Below, one piece after another: positions 1-4,634 of a stretch of DNA of 5,634 nucleotides. The notes beneath the pieces were generated by a model. That model worked only from the letters and a program-made list of their open reading frames with translations. It ran no database searches and was not told the origin of the DNA. The stretch comes from JBDSSS01 sp038224055. GTDB taxonomy: Bacteria > Actinomycetota > Actinomycetes > Actinomycetales > Dermatophilaceae. Positions within the stretch are counted from its first letter, which is position 1. Each line of letters opens with the position of its first letter. Made by a program: the position numbers and the translations under genes. Location: NCBI GenBank assembly GCA_038224055.1, contig JBBRGO010000222.1:1-5634 (forward strand). The letters run 5' to 3'.

Positions 1-770
1 ACAGCTCGTTCTTCCTGGAGCGCAGGGAGGGCGACTTCGAGGGCGACTTCGTCCTCGCCCTCGACGACCGAGGGTCCTTCCGGGGTGGAGTGGTGCTCCC
101 CGTGGAGCAGGACCGCTGGCACGTGAACCTCTCGGGCGTGCACGGGGACGTCCCGCCCACCGACGACGACGGCATCCGCGCCTTCGCTGCGAGCCTGCCG
201 AGTCCGGCGGTCGCGCTGCTGGTCGACCGCTGCCGGCGGGTCTCGCCGGCGGTGACGCACCGGTTCCCCTCGAGCCCGCGGCGCCACTTCGAGGCGACCC
301 ACCTGCCCGGCCTCGTCATGCTCGGCGACGCCGCCAGCAGCTTCAACCCCGTCTACGGCCAGGGCATGAGCTCCGCCGCGCTCCAGACGAAGGCCCTGGG
401 CGGTCTCGTCGAGGCACACGGGGCCGCTGCCGCCGGGCTGGCTCGACGGGTCCACCGCGAGACCGCCCGGATCATCGACGGCCCGTGGCGGATCGCCGTC
501 GGCGCGGATCTCGCCCACCCCGCGACCGTCGGGGACCGGTCGCGGGAGACGGCGGTCCTCAACCGCTGGGTGCGCACGATCGTGCTCGCAGCCCACGTGT
601 CGGTCTTGGTCGCGCGCACCTTCAACCGGGTCCTCCAGCTGAGCGAGCCGCCCGCCGTCCTGCTCCACCCGGCGACGGTCGCCCGGGTGCTGAGGAGCTT
701 CCGCTCCTCTCCCGCGCTCACGGGCGCCCCGATCCGGCACCCGTCGGTCGGGCCGAGCCGGCCGGTGTGA
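1..770 (+). CDS. FAD-dependent oxidoreductase (aromatic-hydroxylase/monooxygenase type), C-terminal part
   Basis: The reading frame is open from the window edge (first full codon at base 3) to a TGA at 768-770, giving about 255 C-terminal residues; the N-terminal Rossmann GxGxxG part would lie upstream. The decisive motif is GDAASSFNPVYGQGM at 324-368. This is the second FAD-binding signature of PHBH/UbiH-like flavoprotein monooxygenases, in which the Asp contacts the FAD ribityl chain. The preceding LPVEQDRWHVNLSGVHGD stretch and the later GPWRIAVGADL stretch also fit the '2-polyprenyl-6-methoxyphenol hydroxylase-like' FAD oxidoreductases that I recall from actinobacteria. Such proteins are usually 400-480 residues, so roughly half is present. 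The likely activity is NAD(P)H- and FAD-dependent oxidation of an unknown small substrate in the cytosol. The tail holds a hydrophobic helix (around RTIVLAAHVSVLVA) that may be a membrane-associated or substrate-cap helix. The last 53 bp overlap the convergent PH gene. Family membership is secure; the substrate is unknown. Confidence 0.88.
   Translation, partial: SSFFLERREGDFEGDFVLALDDRGSFRGGVVLPVEQDRWHVNLSGVHGDVPPTDDDGIRAFAASLPSPAVALLVDRCRRVSPAVTHRFPSSPRRHFEATHLPGLVMLGDAASSFNPVYGQGMSSAALQTKALGGLVEAHGAAAAGLARRVHRETARIIDGPWRIAVGADLAHPATVGDRSRETAVLNRWVRTIVLAAHVSVLVARTFNRVLQLSEPPAVLLHPATVARVLRSFRSSPALTGAPIRHPSVGPSRPV
27..50 (+). repeat. perfect 12-bp tandem duplication inside the FAD oxidoreductase
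   Basis: GAGGGCGACTTC occurs twice head to tail (27-38 and 39-50). It is in frame and encodes Glu-Gly-Asp-Phe twice. The length is a multiple of three, so the frame is kept. It could be a recent in-frame slippage duplication or chance in GC-rich code. Confidence 0.6.
718..770. other. 53-bp tail-to-tail overlap of convergent genes
   Basis: The rightward FAD oxidoreductase ends at 770 and the leftward YdbT-like gene ends at 718, so both strands encode protein over 53 bp. There is no room for a conventional terminator between the two stops. Each mRNA would carry sequence complementary to the other's 3' end. Confidence 0.85.
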
Positions 771-2301
771 CGACACCGGCGAACTGGGCGACGAGGAGAG
801 GGTCGACGGCCGCCATCACGGCATACGCGTGGTCTGGCGTGAGGTCGACGACGTCGTAGTGCTGGGCGCCCGCGGCCGTCGTCGCGATGAGCGTGACCAC
901 CCCGGCGCGCCGCTGGAAGAAGGACTGGCGGACCGTCCAGCCGACGATGCCGGACCGGTCGAGGGCCACCCGCCTCCGGTCGAAGGACCCCTGCCGGGTG
1001 ACGAGGTGCCGCGGGGTGAGCGCGTGCCCGAGGGCCCCGGCCCGGTCCCGCGCGAGACCCCAGGCCACGGCGACGACGACGGGGGCGCTGAGGAAGAGGC
1101 TGCCGTCCCAGTCCCAGACGCTGCGTGCCAGCAGGAGCACGCCGAGGACCGCCAGCGTCGGCCCGAGCGACCTCGTGTAGCGCCGGCGCCGGGCGACCGG
1201 GCCGTGGTCGACGAGGGGCCCGGTCACGGCGGCGGCGTCGTCGATGACCTCCGTGGCGAGCGCCGTCACCACGACGGAGGGCGCCGGGGGGGACAGCCAG
1301 TCGGCCCCGGCCCCGCGCTCGCCCCCCAGGCCCGTGCTGACGGCCCGGAGGCGACTGGCCCCACCGAGGCGCAGGCCGAGCGGCTCACCCAGCTCGATGC
1401 CACGCACCCGGGCCCGGTCGATCGTCGTCTCCCGCGTCGTGAGCAGCCCCCGCCTCGTGTGCAACGTGTCCGTGCGGCTGCGGGTGAGCCGGAAGCCCCA
1501 GAAGCTGAGCACGTAGGCCACGACGGCGAGCAGGCCGACGACGATGACGACGAGGGCGACGTCCACCGCCCAGGGGAGCCTCCGCACCCAGCCGACGCCG
1601 GAGTCCACGAGCGCGTTGTCGCGCCCGTACTGCTGTAAGCCCTGGACGGCGAAACCCACGACGGCCCCCGCGGCGGCCAGTCCGGTCAGGGTGAGCGGCG
1701 CGTAGCGGATCCAGGCGGGGGAGAGACGGAGCAGCTCCACCTCGCCGTCCTCCGTCCAGTCCGTGTCGGCCGGGTCGGAACCCGGCTCGACCGCCGGGCC
1801 GGTGGGCGGCGGCAGGTCCACGACGGCCGGAGGCACGCGGTGGAGCAGCTCCGTGCGGAGCCGCTGACCGGTGGCCAGGCCGAGCGAGTCGAGCACGAGG
1901 CGCTCGCGGGTGGCCCCGCCGGTCGAGATCTCGACCTTCGCGAGCCCGAGGACCCGGTGGTGCGGCCGTGCCGTGAGGTCGACCGTGCGCACCTTGTCGA
2001 GGCGGGCCGTCGTCGTCCGCCGGGTGAGCAGGCCGCGGCTCAGCTCGATCTGCCCGTCGGTGATGCGGTAGCGCGTCGTCGCCCACCGCAGCACGCCGTA
2101 GCCGATGACGACGGGCAGCGTGAGGAGCTCCCACCGGTCGGGGCCCCCCGACCCGGCCCGGGCGATGACGATGGCGAGGATCGCGGGGAGGAAGCGCAGG
2201 AACGCCTCGAGGGGGTGCACGAGGAGCATTCGCGCGTCGAGGCGCCGCCACGCTCCGGGCTCCGGGCCGGAGCCGGGGGCGCGGCGTCCCGTCTCGGTCA
2301 C
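718..2301 (-). CDS. YdbT-like membrane protein with three bacterial PH (bPH2/DUF304) domains
   Basis: This 527-residue protein starts at GTG 2301-2299 and stops at TGA 720-718. The same minus-strand frame is open further upstream, but that part lies over the preceding PH gene in another phase and reads as Arg/Pro-rich nonsense; the GTG overlapping that gene's TGA (GTGA, 2298-2301) is the natural start. The architecture repeats three times as hydrophobic helices followed by a PH-like beta domain. Helices at about 28-48 and 57-73 precede domain 1 (about 76-155; YRITDGQIELSRGLLTRRTT). Helices at about 198-220 and 244-268 precede domain 2 (about 270-355; RTDTLHTRRGLLTTRETTI). Helices at about 378-393 and 402-416 precede domain 3 (about 425-500; LTPRHLVTRQGSFDRRRVAL). 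This matches Bacillus YdbT and its actinobacterial relatives (about 500 residues). It acts in the cytoplasmic membrane; the molecular role is not established, although YdbS/YdbT have been linked to bacteriocin resistance in Bacillus. It is probably translationally coupled to the upstream small PH gene. The low-complexity C-terminus (about 508-527) lies antisense to the FAD gene end. Confidence 0.9.
   Translation of the reverse strand: MTETGRRAPGSGPEPGAWRRLDARMLLVHPLEAFLRFLPAILAIVIARAGSGGPDRWELLTLPVVIGYGVLRWATTRYRITDGQIELSRGLLTRRTTTARLDKVRTVDLTARPHHRVLGLAKVEISTGGATRERLVLDSLGLATGQRLRTELLHRVPPAVVDLPPPTGPAVEPGSDPADTDWTEDGEVELLRLSPAWIRYAPLTLTGLAAAGAVVGFAVQGLQQYGRDNALVDSGVGWVRRLPWAVDVALVVIVVGLLAVVAYVLSFWGFRLTRSRTDTLHTRRGLLTTRETTIDRARVRGIELGEPLGLRLGGASRLRAVSTGLGGERGAGADWLSPPAPSVVVTALATEVIDDAAAVTGPLVDHGPVARRRRYTRSLGPTLAVLGVLLLARSVWDWDGSLFLSAPVVVAVAWGLARDRAGALGHALTPRHLVTRQGSFDRRRVALDRSGIVGWTVRQSFFQRRAGVVTLIATTAAGAQHYDVVDLTPDHAYAVMAAVDPLLVAQFAGVVTPAGSARPTGAGSGRP
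2258..2274. repeat. GC-rich inverted repeat near the start of the YdbT-like gene
   Basis: GGCTCCGG and CCGGAGCC form perfect 8-bp arms around one central base. As RNA this would fold as about a 7-bp stem with a 3-base loop, 27-43 nt into the YdbT-like coding sequence, where it encodes a Gly/Ser/Pro/Glu linker. It could affect ribosome entry at the coupled GTG start, but low-complexity GC-rich code often makes such repeats by chance. Confidence 0.4.
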
Positions 2302-2834
2302 GTGGCGTCGCCCCGCTCGGCGACCGCCGCCACGGTGAGGGAGTCGACGAGGCGCGTCGCGACCTCGAGGTCGAGCCCCGCGATCTCGAGCGGTCCCGCC
2401 GCCGAGGCCGTCGTGACGGTGACGGACGCGAGGCCGAGGAGCTGGGCGACCGGCCCGCGCTGGAGGTCGACGGTCTGCACGCGGCTGATGGGAGCGATCC
2501 GCCGCTCCTGGAGGAGCCAGCCGCTCTGCGTGTAGATGGCGTGGTCGGTGGCCTCCCACCGGTGCACCCGGTAGCGCCACCGAGGCATCACGGCGACGTA
2601 GGCGGCTCCGACGACGAGCCAGACGGCACCGACGACCCAGTGCGGCGCGCGACCGGGCGCATCGTCGACGAGCCACCACCCGACCTGGACGGCCAGCCCG
2701 ACGGCCATCGCGCCGAGGGCCCGGACCGTCCACAGCAGGACGGACCTCGGGGACACGAGGTGGGCCGGTGACCGCAGGGGGGACGCAGCGGCCTGCGCGG
2801 CCGGTGCCGCCCCATCCTCACCGACGTCGTCCAT
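2298..2834 (-). CDS. YdbS-like membrane protein with one bacterial PH (bPH2/DUF304) domain
   Basis: With ATG 2834-2832 as start the protein has 178 residues; it stops at TGA 2300-2298. A hydrophilic Ala-rich leader (about 1-28) is followed by two transmembrane helices (about 31-56 and 64-83). The PH-like domain (about 86-172) has the family signature: Arg-rich entry RWRYRVHRWEATDHAIY, turn SGWLLQERRIAPISRVQTVD, then GPVAQLLGLASVTVTTASAAG and IAGLDLEVATRLVDSL. This is the typical pattern and length of YdbS-like proteins, which are encoded next to a larger YdbT-like multi-PH protein, as here. The two probably form a membrane complex (inference from conserved pairing). A GTG six codons upstream (2852) is an alternative start, with GAGG 12 nt before it. 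I prefer the ATG because the extra residues look unrelated to the family, and a CACCGT element lies six bases before it, at the spacing of a weak -10 for a leaderless start. The start is uncertain by these six codons; the family call is firm. Confidence 0.9.
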   Translation of the reverse strand: MDDVGEDGAAPAAQAAASPLRSPAHLVSPRSVLLWTVRALGAMAVGLAVQVGWWLVDDAPGRAPHWVVGAVWLVVGAAYVAVMPRWRYRVHRWEATDHAIYTQSGWLLQERRIAPISRVQTVDLQRGPVAQLLGLASVTVTTASAAGPLEIAGLDLEVATRLVDSLTVAAVAERGDAT

Positions 2835-2892
2835 GCGACCACGGTGCCACACCTCGTCCCATCACCTCGCGGGCGGGAGCGGGGCGCGGTCC

Positions 2893-3060
2893 TCAGGTCG
2901 TCCGGGCCGTGACGCCGACGACCTCGGTCAGCGTGGCGCAGGCGTCGGTCGCGACCCGGTCGAGCTCTTCGGGGTAGGCGTTGAGGAAGTTCGTCGAGAG
3001 CGCCACGTCCCCGACGGGCGCCCAGAGGAAGGTCTCCTCGACGGAGAGCAGCGGCCTCCC
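2893..3060 (-). pseudogene. C-terminal remnant of an unidentified protein-coding gene (no start codon)
   Basis: Read leftwards, this stretch encodes about 55 residues ending at TGA 2895-2893; central segments are LLSVEETFLWAPVGDVALS and TNFLNAYPEELDRVATDA. Of 55 codons I read, 54 end in G or C, while second positions are mixed, which is the coding signature of this genome. The composition (acidic, aliphatic, aromatic residues) is also protein-like, unlike the Arg/Pro-rich shadow frames nearby. Upstream in frame it decays into a His/Pro/Gly-rich stretch, and on this strand no ATG, GTG or TTG occurs in any frame between about 3007 and 3140; the only internal start is GTG at 3006-3004 (37 residues). 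The simplest reading is the 3' end of a gene whose 5' part was lost when the rightward genes came to lie next to it. It ends 58 bp before the PH operon, in the same direction, so the intact gene may once have been read with that operon. I do not recognise the family. A very small real protein from GTG 3006, or a CTG start at 3051, cannot be excluded. Confidence 0.5.
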
Positions 3061-3095
3061 GCCGTGGCCTCCGGGCCCGCCGGGTGGAGACGGTG

Positions 3096-3107
3096 GATGA
3101 TGGGCCG
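3096..3107 (+). promoter_or_regulatory. weak -10-like element six bases before the dehalogenase ATG
   Basis: GATGAT (3096-3101) followed by six bases and ATG matches two of the three key positions of the TANNNT -10 consensus, with the spacing expected if transcription starts at the ATG. There is no clear -35. The overlapping GGTGGA could instead be a ribosome binding site, so this is tentative. Confidence 0.25.
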
Positions 3108-4010
3108 ATGGACCTCCTCGAGACCCCCGCTGCCCGCTTCGCAGGTCTGTCCTTCCCCGGTGCCGAGCGGGCGCAAGTGCGCGCCCCCGACGGCGCCGTG
3201 GCCCGGATGGCCTGGGTGGACGAGGGCCCGTCGGACGGGCCCGTCGTCGTGCTGCTCCACGGTGAGCCGACGTGGTCCTACCTCTACCGCACCATGATCC
3301 CCGTGCTCACCGGGGGTGGCGTCCGGGTCATCGCCCCCGATCTCGTCGGCTTCGGCCGGTCCGACAAGCCGACGGCCGTGACCGACCACACCTACGCCCG
3401 GCACGTCGGCTGGGTGCGGTCGCTGCTCGTCGACGTCCTCGACCTGTCCGGGGTGACGCTCTTCGGCCAGGACTGGGGTGGTCTGCTCGGGCTTCGCCTC
3501 ACCGCCGAGGAGCCGGGCCTCGTGACCCGGGTCGTCGCCTCCAACACGGGGCTGCCGACCGGCGACCACGCGATGCCCGAGGTCTGGTGGTCCTTCCGTC
3601 GGGCCGTCGAGTCGGCGCCGCACCTCGACGTCGGACGCCTCGTCGCGTCCGGGTGCCGCCACGGGCTCTCCGACGTCGACCGTGCCGCATACGACGCACC
3701 CTTCCCGGACGAGACCTACAAGGCCGGACCGCGGGCGATGCCGCTCATCCTGCCGACCCTGCCCGACGACCCTGCCTCGGAGGCGAACCGGCGTGCCTGG
3801 CAGGTGCTCACGGAGCTCGACGTCCCGATCCTGCTCCCCTTCTCCGACTCCGACCCCATCACCGGCCCGATGAGGCCGGTCATGGAGCGCCGGCTGCGCG
3901 GCGCGGCCGGGCGCGATCACCCCGTCGTCGCGGGCGCGGGGCACTTCGTCCAGGAGGACGCCGGTCCCGAGCTCGCCGGGCACGTCCTGGACTTCCTGAG
4001 GAGCACGTAG
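3108..4010 (+). CDS. haloalkane dehalogenase (HLD-I-like alpha/beta hydrolase)
   Basis: The protein has 300 residues, the usual length for haloalkane dehalogenases, which hydrolyse carbon-halogen bonds to an alcohol, halide and proton in the cytosol. Visible key residues: the oxyanion motif HGEPTW at 51-56, with W56 as first halide-binding residue; nucleophile D122 in GQDWGG; a cap-domain Trp (W160 or W161 in PEVWWSF) as the second halide ligand; acid D249 in SDSDPITGP; and base H279 in AGHFVQED. Acid after strand 6 and a cap Trp are the HLD-I arrangement known from Xanthobacter DhlA. DhlA also shares the PFPDxxYxAG block, here at 198-207. The ATG at 3108 is chosen because the encoded MDLLETPAARFAGL start aligns with the usual family N-terminus; an in-frame GTG at 3084 would add eight unrelated residues. 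GGTGGA about ten bases upstream could serve as ribosome site. The 2H phosphoesterase follows after 33 bp and is probably co-transcribed. Family assignment is strong; the true substrate, and whether it is a halide, is unproven. Confidence 0.9.
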   Translation: MDLLETPAARFAGLSFPGAERAQVRAPDGAVARMAWVDEGPSDGPVVVLLHGEPTWSYLYRTMIPVLTGGGVRVIAPDLVGFGRSDKPTAVTDHTYARHVGWVRSLLVDVLDLSGVTLFGQDWGGLLGLRLTAEEPGLVTRVVASNTGLPTGDHAMPEVWWSFRRAVESAPHLDVGRLVASGCRHGLSDVDRAAYDAPFPDETYKAGPRAMPLILPTLPDDPASEANRRAWQVLTELDVPILLPFSDSDPITGPMRPVMERRLRGAAGRDHPVVAGAGHFVQEDAGPELAGHVLDFLRST

Positions 4011-4014
4011 CCCC

Positions 4015-4024
4015 GTGGCGCCAC
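4015..4024. repeat. 10-bp perfect palindrome between the dehalogenase and 2H phosphoesterase genes
   Basis: GTGGCGCCAC reads the same on both strands and lies four bases after the dehalogenase stop, flanked by C runs. With no loop and no T tract it is not a convincing terminator. A protein-binding site or chance are both possible. Confidence 0.3.
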
Positions 4025-4043
4025 CCCGGCTCAGCGCGTGAGC

Positions 4044-4580
4044 ATGCACTCGGTCGAGGCGATGTTCGACGCGGCGACCGACGCCTCGGTGCGCGACGAG
4101 TGGCGTGCGCTCCTCGAGGCAGGGCTGCGCAGCCAGGCCGCCCACACGGGGGAGACGAACGCGCCCCACGTCACCCTCTCGGCCGCCCTCCGCATCCCGA
4201 CCTCGGTCGACGAGGTCCTGGGCCGGGCCCTCACCGACAGCGCCGTGCTGCCGCTCGAGGTGGGCCTCGGCCCGGTCCTCGTGCTCGGGACCCGCCGCCC
4301 GGTCCTGGCCAGGCTCGTCGTCCCGACCCCGGGGCTGCTGGGGCTGCACGCGGTGGTGGCGGCCGCGATGGCCGTTCTCGACGGCGTGCCGAGCACGGCC
4401 ACCGTCGGGTCGTGGGTGGCCCACGTCACCCTGGCGCGGCTGGCGCACCCGGAGGAGCTCGGCCCTGCGCTCGAGGTGCTTCACGACCTCACGCCCGGCT
4501 CAGGGATCCGCGCCGGCCGGCTCGAGTCGGTGCGACGGTGGGATCCCGACGAGCAACGCGTCACCACGGTCGCCGGCTGA
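4044..4580 (+). CDS. 2'-5' RNA ligase family protein (2H phosphoesterase fold)
   Basis: The protein has 178 residues (ATG 4044 to TGA 4578-4580). It contains the two HxT motifs that define the 2H phosphoesterase/LigT superfamily: PHVTLS with H42 and T44, and AHVTLA with H127 and T129. The two His-Thr pairs face each other in a two-lobed fold and act on 2',3'-cyclic phosphates or 2'-5' linkages of RNA or nucleotides. The N-terminus (MHSVEAMFDAATDASVRDEW) and its spacing to the first motif fit the actinobacterial '2'-5' RNA ligase family protein' group. An in-frame GTG at 4038 would add two residues (Val-Ser, read as Met-Ser); the ATG is preferred. Neither has a clear Shine-Dalgarno sequence, which fits translation on the dehalogenase transcript 33 bp upstream. 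It is a cytosolic protein with no signal peptide. The actual substrate is unknown, and many members are cyclic phosphodiesterases rather than ligases. Confidence 0.85.
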   Translation: MHSVEAMFDAATDASVRDEWRALLEAGLRSQAAHTGETNAPHVTLSAALRIPTSVDEVLGRALTDSAVLPLEVGLGPVLVLGTRRPVLARLVVPTPGLLGLHAVVAAAMAVLDGVPSTATVGSWVAHVTLARLAHPEELGPALEVLHDLTPGSGIRAGRLESVRRWDPDEQRVTTVAG

Positions 4581-4597
4581 GCGACCCACGCCCGGAC

Positions 4598-4634
4598 CCG
4601 ACCCGTCCGCGCCGCGAAACCTACGATGGACGCA
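4598..4634 (+). promoter_or_regulatory. probable leaderless promoter of the LLM oxidoreductase gene
   Basis: TACGAT (4622-4627) fits the actinobacterial -10 consensus TANNNT. Six bases separate it from the ATG at 4634, so the predicted first transcribed base is the A of the start codon. A weak -35 candidate, CCGACC (4598-4603), lies 18 bp upstream and keeps the GAC core. There is no Shine-Dalgarno sequence before the ATG, consistent with leaderless translation, which is common in actinobacteria. Confidence 0.6.

Larger units (their letters stand above)
2835..3107. other. region between the PH operon and the dehalogenase gene
   Basis: This 273-bp stretch lies between the divergent ATGs at 2834 (-) and 3108 (+). 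Apart from the minus-strand coding remnant at about 2893-3060, it must hold the promoters of both transcription units. The only -10-like elements at sensible places are CACCGT six bases before the leftward ATG and GATGAT six bases before the rightward ATG; each keeps the A of position 2 and T of position 6. No convincing -35 box, operator palindrome or terminator was found. Confidence 0.4.

Noticed and set aside
829..1638. Long open frame on the plus strand (269 codons) opposite the YdbT-like gene
   Set aside because: Its translation is dominated by Arg, Gly, Pro, Glu and Ala with no hydrophobic core or motif. It is a shadow of the well-supported minus-strand PH gene in GC-rich DNA.
1840..2535. 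Plus-strand open frame (231 codons) opposite the junction of the two PH genes
   Set aside because: It crosses a real gene boundary on the other strand and has shadow-type composition with no motif.
2302..2733. N-terminal extension of the YdbT-like protein by 144 codons
   Set aside because: The extension overlaps the YdbS-like gene out of phase and is Arg/Pro-rich noise, and the family N-terminus begins at the GTG at 2301.
4011..4024. Possible intrinsic terminator after the dehalogenase gene
   Set aside because: The palindrome has no loop and is followed by C-rich sequence rather than a T tract; the next gene begins only 20 bases later in the same direction.
2928..4484. Very long minus-strand open frame (518 codons) opposite the dehalogenase and 2H phosphoesterase genes
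   Set aside because: Its composition is biased and repetitive (Arg/Gly/Asp/His/Pro), it spans two unrelated plus-strand genes with clear catalytic motifs, and it shows no domain. It is an antisense artefact.
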